Positions 37,755 through 47,000 of a stretch of 64,000 nt of DNA are shown here, piece by piece. Every line of letters begins with the position of its first letter. The first letter of the stretch is position 1. The position numbers and the translations under genes are program-made. Under the pieces are notes generated by a model. The model saw only the letters and a list, made by a program, of their open reading frames with translations. It did not search any database and was not told the DNA's origin. Origin of the DNA: Ectocarpus siliculosus (lineage: Eukaryota > Sar > Phaeophyceae > Ectocarpales > Ectocarpaceae). The stretch lies in contig FN649734.1 of assembly GCA_000310025.1 (NCBI GenBank), positions 465,498 to 529,497 on the forward strand, given 5' to 3'.

Positions 37755-40506
37755 CATACCTCGTTTAGGACATCGCGAGCTGCTTCCGCCTTGTCTCTCT
37801 CCCTCAACGCCAGGGTCTCTGCGTGCTGCAAGCCGAGCGCGGCTTTGGCCGCCGCCGCGTTAGCGTCTCCGTTGTCCCCGAGGGCAAGCGAAACCGAGGT
37901 CAGAAGGGCGCACCGCCACCGCAGGTCTGCATCCTCGGTAGCTTCCAGTGCGTCAGAAAACCTAAGGTGATCGCGTTCGTTTACGTGGCGTCAATGGTCA
38001 AAGCCGCATAGACGTTTGCACACCGGTCATAGCGTAGACATGCTTGCACACCAACATGCGCCGGAATGATCAATCATTAAGGTGACATTTCAACTATTCT
38101 TCTGGAAGACGAAGGTAGCAATCGAACAACAGATTTCCCCCCCCGGTCTCCGTGGTCCTGAGAACGGCCCTGAGAACGGCGCCGAGAACGATGACTCCAA
38201 ACAACATGACCAGTTTGTACGCTACCTTGCGAGCTCCTTGGCGTGATGGCCGGCCCGCCCGGCCGTGAGAGCGGGCCTCAGAACGTTCCACGCGTGAACG
38301 GAGACGTTGTGGACCAGGAACGCGTATCGCGGACCCCCTTCTATGGCGACATCCAGAGCCTTGGAGAAGCCGTCACGACAGGAAAAGACATTGTGAACGT
38401 GCTGAGGCTGGCTGATGCACAACAGCATCGCCAAGGCCTACATCGCGACACGCATTGGCTGGAAGCATTTCCAACAAGAACAACACAGGGAAGCAATCGT
38501 ACAAACTACTCGCCTATCGTGGGTGTGCCGTTTGCCTTTCATAGGTTCGGGCGTGCGCTGATGTCCTCTGTATGCATACTCTCTAGGGTACGACAAATCC
38601 TGAATCGTGTCCGAGTAGGCAACATGAGGTTGACGCTGTTCGGTAGGAGGAACACAGCGTCGACCAGGTGCACTCGAACGCCTGCTGTGCGTGCAAAAGC
38701 GTGGCCCGGAAAGAAATTGAACCTCCTTTTGCCACCAATCAACAACAAACTAGTCCATTATGCGCGATTCGTCTTACGGTATCGGAAAGGAGTGGCAAGG
38801 GTCCAACAATCAAAGTATAACTTGATGCACTTTGTTCCTTGTGCCACAGGAATCCGCGAATCCTCTATTAGCACAGAGGGAAAAAAGACCGCTTTTCAAA
38901 GCATATGGAACTATGTGCCCCCCGAGGGAACGAAGAGCGGCGTGGCTTCTGCACACCCTCAAGACCGTATCTCCATTCGGCAATGGCCGTTCCATACAAT
39001 GGCGTGAAGCCCAGTGACATGTCCATTTTTCCCCTGTGAAAGTTCTGCCCACTTGACCAATGGCGACTATTTAGGACGCCCTGCGAGTGGTCTGTCCCAA
39101 CGCTAGCTGATGTAGGCGCCAAGATCTTACCTGTGTGAGGTATCCTACCGCACGGGAGCGGCGTTGGGTGGCCTCCGCGCCCACGAGACCGTCCCTTCCG
39201 ATCGAGTTGCTCACCACCAGAGCCTGCACACGAGCGTTGGAAAAAAAACGTGCCAACAAAGCCGGCAGCAGAACCACGCACCGAAGATCTTTGCTTCGAG
39301 TTGTGGAACACCGTAACTCTGTCTCGACGAATCGCGCCCTAACTCTGATTTGTCAAGCATACGCCGGCAATCGACAAACGCAACTCAGTCTACGTACCGC
39401 ACAGAAGTGGTTTCTCGATGGGCACCGCACTGCTGAGTGCATGCAGGCTGAGAGCACCACCTTTCAATACCTTCACAAACAGAGCGCGGCAGAAGAATTG
39501 ATCTCTCGCACCCCCCCCATCGAGGAAGAACTCGTGACAAGCCTCCCTGGCCAAATTGAACTCTCCGTTCTTCACGGCTGTCTCAGCGGCAAGCACCAGT
39601 AGCTCGGGCGACCGGAGATGGTTCCCTTCCCCTGGCACGTTGTTCTAGCGGGAGAGACATATAAACACAGACGTACAGTGGTGACGGGCCCAGAGGGAAC
39701 ATGGACGCTGTGAAGAGCAGGTCGCTATTGCCAGTATAGCGGCTAGAGTCGAGCTGCAGGGGTGCCACGCGATGTTGCGGTTGCTATGCACGGCATGTTG
39801 CTACACCGAGCCGCCAATGCTGTAGGAATATCGTATAAGACTGGAAGCTGGGTTTACCTACTCTTGACACGGTTTACATCACTTGTGTCTTTTAGCCGGA
39901 GGGGGGGGGGGAGGGATCTATTCGAACCACGGGCACCTTTCTCATGCTGCCAGACTGGATATTGGTTCGTCACGCAGGCGCGGGTCATCGTTACGGCTGT
40001 ATACTGCCTCATTCCTCCTCTATCCCCTTGCGTGACTTCTGTATCACATCCTACTGTAAATCAACCAGAGGCTAGGCACACAGAAACCGTAAGGGCAGCC
40101 GACTCTTTCATTTGCCACGCACAAGATTTGGACCCTCGAGAAATCTTTCAAATATTCTCCCAACGCCCGTGAATTACCCCTATATCAACGCTACAGAACA
40201 ATTGAGATGAACCGGCAAACGCCGCCGGCTGCAGTGCACTCCTCCTGTGAACTGATAAAACACCAACTCTTTTAGTGTATGCAAGGTTGTTTGTCTGACA
40301 CCTCTCCCTCCCCTCAAATACATGGTATTTCAGTTGCGCACCTGTGTCCTAGCCTTTCGAAGCAGGCGAAACGCAGCCTCGAGGCCCCGTTTCCCCTGCT
40401 GGGAGAGCAGAAGCTTGTGCGACGGATCACCCCCTGGCTCGCCTGCGGTTTCCACGTCTCGCACGCTCCTTGCGAAGGCCGCCCGCAGCTGAAGGTCTAG
40501 CGCCAT
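4586..40506 (-). CDS. CFAP46: CFAP46, central-pair (C1d) TPR protein, complete gene of about 50 exons
   Basis: Start ATG is at 40504-40506 and stop TGA at 4586-4588. I could place about 50 exons totalling roughly 10.4 kb (about 3,450 aa). The human protein is about 2,700 aa, and the excess is low-complexity linker. Diagnostic blocks, in order, are: PRYAFLVHNVSVHAWNVLRP; RLRAQLHLE followed by VAKCEMDSDFLAKA; GAVYVYNFHMP; RLWNVALPLAD; LYVLLFECYSDRSEWKQGL; VSPDGTTLYASG; LEKLPVEA followed by ISSVSRDFSLHMLCHR; HMRYVADP; GGFVYYGPGRCL; CQSVVLNMWSVTL; VLYGLP at the very end. In Chlamydomonas FAP46 works with FAP54, FAP74 and FAP221 in the C1d projection of the axoneme, controlling beat frequency. The gene implies motile 9+2 flagella. 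One small region (5919-7106) and a few exon edges are unresolved. The exon blocks follow as separate entries. Confidence 0.92.
9344..11842 (-). CDS. CFAP46: CFAP46 exons 39-43, proline-rich and poly-alanine linkers
   Basis: Exons are 11625 to about 11842, 11149-11238, 10470-10600, 10018-10217 and 9344-9596. Exon 39 has LPQIEQALALAEMARERCSL. Exon 40 is a 90 bp proline-rich linker (WVPRPPPPRPPTPPVQAEP), with a strong acceptor at cttgctcccag. Exon 41 is a Gly/Lys then poly-Ala linker. Exon 42 returns to helix with WKLEQAMEAAVAAKRWDAAG. Exon 43 ends RGLPEGLGVLSLQ, matching the family strand just before the C-terminal domain. A plus-strand frame opposite exon 40 looks protein-like but is only its antisense. 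Confidence 0.82.
12220..15680 (-). CDS. CFAP46: CFAP46 exons 34-38, including the largest exon
   Basis: Exons are 15558-15680, 14619-14700, 13963-14132, 13409-13598 and about 12220-13036. Exon 34 reads LEAQAALCDAQGHPDRALPC. Exon 35 is a small exon (KMAIAIGSMMRKMGTGDAKI) found because exons 34 and 36 do not join in phase without it. Exon 37 is Ser/Thr-rich. The 0.8 kb exon 38 has VRILCDAADKLRPLGNHPAL and FLEEAAKCLAEAREVLSALA, then a long Ala/Lys/Gly linker (about 12480-12700), then VQLEEACVRAMLGRAKG and FGLGHRYAACIHDLLLFA. The donor of exon 38 is uncertain within a few tens of bases. Confidence 0.82.
15991..19036 (-). CDS. CFAP46: CFAP46 exons 30-33
   Basis: Exons are 18809-19036, about 18020-18319, about 16879-17406 and 15991-16479. 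Exon 30 is a Ser/Gly/Arg-rich linker. Exon 31 has HLETAVRTLAMLARGGGCCS and DVLMQGYYFVGRMAGMVEET. Exon 32 carries the family motif LHLRDWAYWRLEP, then VISTTTMEKAPLLFHHLLDL and PLALAELVARLCLGPARR. Exon 33 ends with DRKVWAMLATEAVQLGECRA. The junction between exons 31 and 32 has two phase-compatible solutions. Confidence 0.85.
19371..23152 (-). CDS. CFAP46: CFAP46 exons 25-29
   Basis: Exons are 22509-23152 (644 bp, one of the largest), 21227-21443, 20655-20756, 19710-19801 and 19371-19485. Exon 25 runs from LLTAASALSGAGPPAEELVE through a charged linker to AELELAGEIWCRLGKERLA and LWRWLAVGEGLWGQAVASA. Exon 26 has FATLASSSPVTLDVAKRLWN. Exon 27 has LYVLLFECYSDRSEWKQGLA. Exon 28 has SWCTLARSASDPKQQLSAYL. 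Exon 29 has LDCLVEMGEWAMGRGLAQSG. These are the best conserved TPR-like repeats of CFAP46, and phases join exactly. Confidence 0.9.
23791..25700 (-). CDS. CFAP46: CFAP46 exons 21-24
   Basis: Exons are 25623-25700, 25192-25288, 24669-24800 and 23791-23987. Peptides are LHHLATPNLEEALEACVVAL, ETALLCSVYEALARILSSAF, KAEELCQRAITALDRPD followed by a Gly/Ala/Thr linker, and a poly-Ala/poly-Gly linker running into VSELKGLVEVRTACQAKRAG. Every junction keeps phase (0,1,1,0). Exon 22 was identified by this phase chain as well as its content. Confidence 0.82.
26343..26483 (+). repeat. (CT)n microsatellite followed by a C homopolymer
   Basis: About 120 bp of tct/ctg dinucleotide-type repeat ends in an uninterrupted run of about 22 C. 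It lies in the CFAP46 intron just after the exon ending at 26530. On the coding (minus) strand it is a GA tract, so it is not a polypyrimidine tract for that gene. Confidence 0.95.
26530..29906 (-). CDS. CFAP46: CFAP46 exons 16-20
   Basis: Exons are 29852-29906, 28872 to about 29071, 27998-28223, 27244-27532 and 26530-26657. Exon 18 begins with LVRIWFALLELAWDQSQ and exon 19 with AQFMLGETFVEELRLAHTVE. Exon 20 ends with GAVYVYNFHMP, all matching the central TPR array of the family. Exon 17 is almost entirely a Glu/Gln/Ala/Ser linker and its 5' edge is the least certain in this block. The frame was fixed by its donor, where AAA-AG plus G-CTT rejoins exon 18. Confidence 0.82.
30483..34237 (-). 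CDS. CFAP46: CFAP46 exons 11-15, with acidic and serine-rich linkers
   Basis: Exons are 33959-34237, 33212-33347, 32217-32503, 31024-31080 and 30483-30775, all phase-consistent. Exon 11 holds VAVLVEMYARVAAGLGEE followed by a Gly/Asp-rich insert. Exon 13 holds SFRARLEFLGAELAAQGM, then a serine run, then RLADRVEALKRVERSL. Exon 14 is only 57 bp (RLRAQLHLE) and runs straight into VAKCEMDSDFLAKAASHVEK of exon 15, a well conserved CFAP46 junction. The gap between exons 13 and 14 (31081-32216) shows no further exon that is needed for phase. Confidence 0.85.
34928..37478 (-). CDS. CFAP46: CFAP46 exons 6-10
   Basis: Exons are 37376-37478, about 36589-36759 (or ending 36550), about 36207-36376, 35633-35741 and 34928-35016. 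Readable peptides are VAAAQATIRKIEEAASSAAE, EKMSAALSAALVSRAAAEAD, LNPLVKGAAEAAALSERTWL and LLDTLQTQTSEDIRRSALML. All are helical and TPR-like. Exons 6, 9 and 10 have good acceptors (ctccccggcag, tctctggcag, accccccag) and exact phase. For the exon near 36300 two frames are open; the one running into TGG before gtacaa is preferred because only it joins exon 9 in phase. Confidence 0.75.
37669..37755 (+). repeat. CAG/AGC triplet repeat beside a CFAP46 donor
   Basis: Imperfect then perfect cag/agc triplets fill the first about 90 bp of the intron after the CFAP46 exon ending at 37760. The repeat begins within a few bases of the donor gtatgt and stays in frame with it. Retention of the intron would therefore append an alanine run. 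Confidence 0.9.
37760..40506 (-). CDS. CFAP46: CFAP46 exons 1-5: N-terminus and first TPR-like helices
   Basis: Exons are 40342-40506, 39471-39644, 39131-39223, 38226-38359 and 37760-37961, with phases 0,0,0,2,0 that join without a break. The start is the ATG giving MALDLQLRAAFARSV, which matches where other CFAP46 proteins begin. Exon 2 has SPELLVLAAETAVKNGEFN and FFCRALFVK, the helix pair that opens the family. Exon 4 has the family hallmark PRYAFLVHNVSVHAWNVLRP. Exon 5 continues with DADLRWRCALLTSVSLALG. The exon 2 acceptor at ctctcccgctag was chosen over a nearer gtgccag because only it keeps phase. Confidence 0.88.
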
Positions 40507-41285
40507 AACAGCTTTCGGGGGCGCAGTTTGAACTGAATGATGGAAACAACGCATACAAATCGATTGACAGACACACCGGTTGCAAGCATGCATAACGATT
40601 CTCCCCTGGTCAATACATGTAGGTGGCTAACCAGTCGATCTCATGTAATATTGTGGTTGATGTTGAGGGTTGGATTCTCAGCCAGATGTGCTTATTGTTC
40701 ATTTCGCACCTAGTGTTGAAAGCGCCTGTTTGTGCGTGAGAATTCTTGGGGAAAAATTGTTAAAGCCAGTCCCACGTTGAAGGTTCAAGGCACGCGTCGC
40801 TGAGAAATCATTTTTTTGTGGCGCCCTGTCGGTGCTCCGTTAGACTCCTTGTAGGAGAACTGCGGTAAATGAAGTGTACATAGAAGCAACGACCAAACAA
40901 TATCGTCCGGTAATGGTCTACTGCTATCTTCCACTTTGCCTCCACTATTAATAGCAAGGTTTTCAAGCGTACTCCTGTTGTGTTTGTAGATTTTGGACGG
41001 CTTTCCAGTTTGTAGTATCGCACACGACAATGTAGACTACAAGCATACATGTAGGGTGCTGCAGATTTGGCTTGAGAAACCATACAGTAGACAAAAGACT
41101 ACATGCGTCAGCACTGCTGCAGACTACTGTGTGCATACGTACGTGCAACGCCCCGGTCCCAGCACCCAGCACCATCAAGAAACACAAACAGCAACAGCAG
41201 TAGCAGGGTGACAGTAGGTCATACATCAGCAGTGACGGAAGCTCTTGTGCCTACCAACGTGTGTTTGTGTGGGCTTCCTGCTCAC
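40507..41285. other. 5' flank of CFAP46
   Basis: Immediately upstream of the CFAP46 ATG on the minus strand. No further exon is required, since the ATG at 40506 gives the expected family N-terminus. No TATA-like or other promoter motif can be argued with confidence, and no plus-strand gene is visible. Confidence 0.4.
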
Positions 41286-41476
41286 CCGCGGTACCACGTT
41301 GTAGGTTGCAACAATTACAGGTGCGAAGCCCAATCTTGCAAGCTCGCTGTACGCACCAGGTCGGTTGGTTAGGTCTACCATATACATGTACTGCTGCTAT
41401 GGCATACATACCTTGTCGGCCAGCACGTCCGTTATGCCCGCGGGCTCGTGCCACCCGGGCAGGCGGGATTCCGTAG
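41286..41476 (-). CDS. two phase-compatible exons of an unidentified gene
   Basis: Two short minus-strand exons fit together. The first, 41412-41476, follows gttcctctcag and precedes gtatgt; it gives TESRLPGWHEPAGITDVLAD plus K. The second, 41286-41342, precedes gtgagc and gives LARLGFAPVIVATYNVVPR. The junction is phase 0. I do not recognise the product and could not extend it in either direction, so it may be a 5' fragment, a remnant, or chance. It lies just upstream of CFAP46 on the same strand but is not part of it. Confidence 0.3.
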
Positions 41477-41539
41477 CTGAGAGGAACGTCGACCGGGCCC
41501 TCTCTCAATCCTGCGCTCTGTTGGCTCAGCAACGTGATG

Positions 41540-42887
41540 TGTGAGGTAAGGTGAAGATATGAGAAACCAAAAGTGTTTCATGTGATGGGTAGATAGCAGC
41601 CCCTTCTCCGTAGATACATAAGCTCTTGCGAGAGAGGGAGAAGAGAGAACTAACTGGAAAGAAGATATGCTTCTTCGTTCGTCGTGCAGCCAGAAAAGCA
41701 AAGGTCGTTTCATTTCAATTGCGTCTTCCATCATGAGCAAACCCGTCGAATCACGGAGCCTCTTTGTGCACCCCCCACACCCCCAGGTGCCGTCCCCCCG
41801 TCATTATTCCGCCGCTGTGTCCCGCTGTCCCGCAGGTCGCGCTCACTCACTCCCTCTCTCTGCTTTTTTCCATCTCGTCTCAACCACCGCCAAGCACACG
41901 CACTCGGCACGATCCTGGTGTTCCCTGGTGAGAGGTATTGGCTTAGATTTACTTAATACATAGGCAGAATTCACGCCAGTCTGCGGTCCGCGTTCAACAA
42001 GCGTGGCGCCCACACTGTTCTATTTCTCCGTGTTGTCTCGAGAGCTCAAATTGGTCATGTGTACATGTGTACCACGGCTATCTCCATGGTCGTTGTCGAG
42101 ATCACAGCACCAGACAGGCTCCGCCTGCTTCCGAGCACAGAGAAAAGTCCCGTTGCAGTTTTTTTTTTTATGTTTTCTCGTTCATGTCAAGGTGCCACCG
42201 AGTTGCTCCGCCTGGGCCTTCCTTACACGACAGCAACACAAAAGTCAGTCTACACCGTGGCCCAGCTGCTTTGTACCAGTCTTGAGAGGTTCGTATGCTA
42301 CGGAGAACACAGCCAGGAATTCTGTCTGTGATTGAAGAGCAACTGCGTGGCTACGGCTGAAGTGTTTTGTGATGGTGTATTCCGTGTGATATATCCACCA
42401 CTCCACGGCAACCGAGGGTAAACAATCCGTGAGCGGTATGCAGGTGATGACTCCTGTAAACTTCTGCTGTGCACTGCTGTCACAATTTCCCGGCGGTTGA
42501 ACCCCAAGCCCTTTGAAACTCTATAGCATGTGAGACCGAGTCTCCCTGAAATGACAGCATCGTAACATAGAGTAGACGTAGAGAGCGCGTAGTCGTGAGT
42601 AAACGCAAGGAAGCAAGCACTGCCTTCAAGAATAAATTGGTACGTTTACCTACTGTACAACAGTGCCGGCTCGCTCGTAAGCAAGACCTTCGTAAGAAAT
42701 CGAGGCTCAGAATTTTGAAAATTTTAGAACCAAGTGCCCAAGAAATTGAACTCATTTGACGGAAGAGTGATAAGAAAGGGACAAATAAGAAATAGCGCAA
42801 TTTCGACTTCCTAGACACCAGAAACACAGGGTTCAAGGTTGGCCGCAGGAAATAAGGAACGGCCCTCCGCGTGTATTCACGGGCGGG
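41540..42887. other. no supported gene
   Basis: Several short open stretches exist on both strands, but none has splice support, coding-like composition or a family match. A short poly-T run lies near 42161-42170. I see nothing functional. Confidence 0.4.
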
Positions 42888-43163
42888 ATGGCGGGATACA
42901 ACGGGCGAGGGGGCAGTTATATCGTCGCAAGTACGGTGGGTCTCCTTGAGATTGCGTCGACGGACCCCCCTAGATTCGCCGCCGCGTCACCAAAATGTGC
43001 GTCCTTCATGCACAAGGAGGGCAGTGCCGCTTTCAGACACATCCATCGGCAACCTCAAGAGGTTGTCGAGCTTTGTTGATGCCGGCTACATCAAAGAGAG
43101 CACCCACAAAGATTCCATCAAGAAGCACGTGAGGGCTAACAATTCCATCGACGACACGTTCTG
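42888..43163 (+). pseudogene. possible broken coding fragment
   Basis: An ATG at 42888 opens a frame beginning MAGYNGRGGSYIVASTVGLL and ending at 43079 (EVVELC). A second frame overlapping its 3' end reads LSSFVDAGYIKESTHKDSIK and stops at 43163. Both halves look protein-like but are in different frames with no obvious intron, as expected of a frameshifted remnant. I recognise no family. It could also be non-coding. Confidence 0.25.
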
Positions 43164-43589
43164 ATCGCATGTGGAGTGCATAGCTTCGTGGCTGTGGAAA
43201 AGTAAATGGCGTTGATAAGAAATTGTGCAATTTGCATGGTGAAACGATATTGTGCAATTCTCATCGGGAAAAAATAAGAAATTATGACACACAAGAAATT
43301 CAACTCACTATGGCTGCAGCAAGAAGACGTAGTCTTTCTGCGTGTGTATTTATTTTTCCTAATAATGATTTGAGCCTCAGCTGAAATAGGTGTTTCTTAC
43401 TAGCGGGCCGGCACTGTACTGTAAGGATAGAGAGGCGAAAACACACCCGTGCTGTAGTCATTGCTTGGAGGATACTGGTACTGCTGTATCGATAGGTGCT
43501 CGTACCCCCAGCTGTGCTCTCTGCCACATGGTGGGGTAATCTGTTGCTTCCATGTTTGTAGAAGTGCCTGTTTAGCCGATAGCATCATA

Positions 43590-43811
43590 TACCGTATATG
43601 ACACAAGATAACACACCCCCTGCGGCCGATTTTCAAAGCTCGATTTCTCAACAGCAGGAAGAGTCACAGCGCCGAAAACGGCGGCGTTGGAACCGTCTCG
43701 TCGAGAGGTTTTCGAAAATGTATTGTTTCGTTTATGCATCCTCTTCGTCGTGGAGTAATCGAGCTTTGAAAATCGGTCCAGGGGGTGTGTTATCTTGTGT
43801 CATATACGGTA
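43590..43811 (+). mobile_element. intact MITE with about 55 bp terminal inverted repeats (copy 2 of 3)
   Basis: This 222 bp element begins taccgtatatgacacaagat and ends with its reverse complement, atcttgtgtcatatacggta. The inverted repeats extend inward through ccgattttcaaagctcga with few mismatches. The termini sit at TA dinucleotides (TA-CCG...CGG-TA), consistent with a TA target-site duplication and Tc1/mariner-type mobilisation; that superfamily is inference. There is no coding capacity. The whole element is the reverse complement of the copy at 49031-49251, differing at few positions. Confidence 0.9.
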
Positions 43812-44019
43812 TGGTCTTGGGGGCTGTGATGCCTTCAGAACATCGCCAATGCTTTAGATTATCTGGGTCAGCTCTTGGGACGCAATATCCCTCAGCAGCC
43901 ATGTTTCGCTTGGAGTCTAAAATAGTTTGGCCCTTGAACGTCACAATACTTGTACTCAGTCGAAGGGACATTCATAGCATATGGCACCAACTTTGCGACT
44001 CGCCATTTGCTGGACCACG

Positions 44020-44076
44020 GATCTCTCTCTCTCTCTCTCTCGCTCTCTCTCTCACTCACTCTCTCGCTCTCTCTTT
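44020..44076 (+). repeat. (CT)n tract directly before a splice acceptor
   Basis: An almost pure CT/CGCT/CACT run ends in ctctttag, the acceptor of the exon carrying the ankyrin gene ATG at 44095. The microsatellite serves as the polypyrimidine tract. Confidence 0.8.
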
Positions 44077-44094
44077 AGCAGAAGGGGACCAAAG

Positions 44095-47000
44095 ATGGAG
44101 AAGGCGCAGGTGGAGCTCTTTCGGGCCATAAAGTCCGGTGATCTCACGAAAGCACGGAAGGCTTACGACAAGGGGGCGAACGTTAATTGGCCCCTCGACC
44201 GCTGGATCATGGGCGGTCGCGAGCACTGGGGCCTAAGGGTAAGAGGGTACCGCAGCTGTTGCTGCCGCTGCCGCTGCCGCTGCCGCTGCCGCTGCCGCTG
44301 CTGCTGCTGTTGTTGTTGTGAGGTTGTTTTTGCTGTTGTTGGAGGTGGTGTTTCTGCTGCTGCGGTCAACGTGAATGTGGTTCGAGTTGGGCTTGTTGCC
44401 TCGTAGTGTTGTTTGCTGCCAGAACCCGTCACAACACGCGCACAAGTTCCGCCGCCGAAAACGTGGCATCGTCTCTACGAGCTGTTACAGCATTCCACCG
44501 TCCAAGTTAAAGAGCCTTCGACCAGGGTGTCTCCTCCCTTAGCATGGCACCAAACCTATGACGACAAACTCGTGTGTGTGTATTCCGTGATTGCTGTTGC
44601 GCTCATGCTGCCCCTCTCTTGGCAGAGTATGGCAGTCTTGAGTTTTTCGTGCTATTTCCGTCGCCTTGTTTTAGGCTCGCCATTAGTGCAGCCGCCGGAT
44701 AACCTGCTGGGGTGAAGATTCGTTCTCATCGTAAATACCCAGCGCATGTCCTCGACAGATAACGGCAAGCTGTTCGGAACCACGTGTCCACCTCCTCAAT
44801 ACTTTGGAACAATTGCATTCATGCATGATAAGTCATGTAGTGGGTGTGCGGTGTACGGGACCGGGCGTTGTGCGCAGAGGGCGAGTAACACCCCCTCGCA
44901 AGCCTTCACTTACTAGCCTTCACCATCCACAACAAAAACGTTGCAGACACATGTGTGTGGCCTAGTATTGTCCTGGGTGGTTTTCCTCCTTGTTGCGCAG
45001 CCCCGGCACGTGCGGCGCAAAACATGCCGAAAACAGGAACAACTGATGCCACCAAGAGTCCAACATAATTGGGAGTGACGATGCACACGCACACACCACA
45101 CAGCAGCAGCAACACCCCCCTCCCCCCGAAAAGACTTGATCACATGCACATACGTGCCGATCGAACAGGTGCAAGTAAAGCCGCTTGGAATCTACCTGGG
45201 TTTCAGTGCTCGAGAGTCGTGGAGGGTGCCGGACGGGGAGGGCGCGAACAGGGGGGATACCCTGGTCATGGTGGCGCTAAAGTGCCGCAAGCAGGAAGAA
45301 GCGGCGTTTTTGCTTGGGTGAGCTCACGGTGTTGTTCGTCTCTTGTGTATGTTGCCCTTGCTGTTGTTGTTTTTGCTCGGCTGTTATCATGGTCAGCTCC
45401 GCAGAGGGTGAAGCGACTTTGTTGCTGGAACGAAGAAGGAATGTGCTTCTTCTCAGCTTTTGTCATGGACAGCCCGGCAGAGGGTGAAGCGCCCATGTTG
45501 CTGGCACGAAGAAGGAAATGTGTGCTTTTCTCGTCCCTTCACCTCTGTCATGGCGAATTCGTTTGCAGCAGTTGCCTATGTAGCCGCGGTTGCTTCCCGT
45601 CCTCCCCTCAAACACTCTGTAATCCCGGTCATGCAATGAGTCGCCTCGATAACCATCGGTTGGTGGTGTTTCGGTGCGGTAGCTCGTCAGAGGCCGAAAG
45701 AGAAAGAAGGTTGACTCAAGACCTTGTTGCTTAGCTTAGAGAGTAAGAGACATGCGGTAGGCAACACCATCGCCATGCAGCATGTCCATCAACATATACC
45801 ATCCGCGTATCCCCCGGAGGCCCCGTAGACAGTATGCTCTGCCGAGCACCCCAAACAGGTGGACTTCCCCAACCCCAGGAATACTACCCGTTTCATGTGC
45901 CCCCCAAACCTCGCCGCGATTTCCAATCAGGTGCGATCGGCTCAACCGAAACTGCCTCAACGAGGCCGGAAACTCGGTGGCCGACATCGCCAGGGCCACC
46001 GGACAGGAGTTCCTGTTGACAGGGCGATGGGGGGGTGCGAACCTTCCCCCGACAGTCCCGCAGCAAGGGCCGGGCGAGTGGGACGAGGCTCGGCCGGCGT
46101 GGGAGGAGCCGGGAGCCGCGGCTGGGGCGGGGGTGGGAGGAGTGCAGTACGCTTCGGTTGTCGCCGAAGGTGATTGTGTTGTTGTTGATGTTGGTGGTGG
46201 TGGTGGTAGTGGTGGTAGTTTGCTGTAGGCTTGTAGAGTGTTGATTGTTGGTCCGGGTGCTGGTGTGTGCTGGCATGCTTCCTCCGGGGTTGGTGTGGTC
46301 GTCTGCAACCAAGGTGGTCTGTACGGTCCATGCGTTAAAGGAGGTGGGTCTTGTCTGAAAGAGATTACCCCCGTACGTACTCGCAAGCATCACGCGGAAA
46401 AATAACTTTAGCACTGCCGTGCACGATGCTGCTTCTATGTGGTGGGCGGGGCTTGTGTTTGCCCGCCCGGCGTTGTCGTGCGTACACTGTTAATCACACG
46501 GACACCGCTTGAGGAGACGTGTGTGTAAGTTTGACTCAAACCCCGCCTATATCATCCACGCCCAGAGCAGAGAGAGTGGGCACTCTACACGCGGAGCATC
46601 AAGGGGCTCCGTCATATCACACGTTCTCTCTACCACACGTCAAGAGACCTCATTAGAACGGTGTCGCCACTAAGTATACCAATCGGCTCGTATGTTTGTG
46701 GTGTGTTGGCGAAGGATGATGCCGGCGTGAGGGCAGCAGGGAACCCAGATGGGCGAGCGCGCGAGGGGTCGTAAATGGTTCTTGGGGAGTTCGACAAACG
46801 TGATTTAGGACATGGCCGGTGTTTCGGCCGTGCTCTTTCGCCGATCTCTCGAAGTCTCGGTGTTGCTATATCATGGTTAACCCTCGTTTGAGTACATGTA
46901 GTTGCAGATCTCTCGAAGTCTCGCTGCTGCTATTACTATTAACCCTCGTTTGAGTGCATATAAGGGGCGAGGGGGGCAGAGCAGAACACCATCGTTTGCT

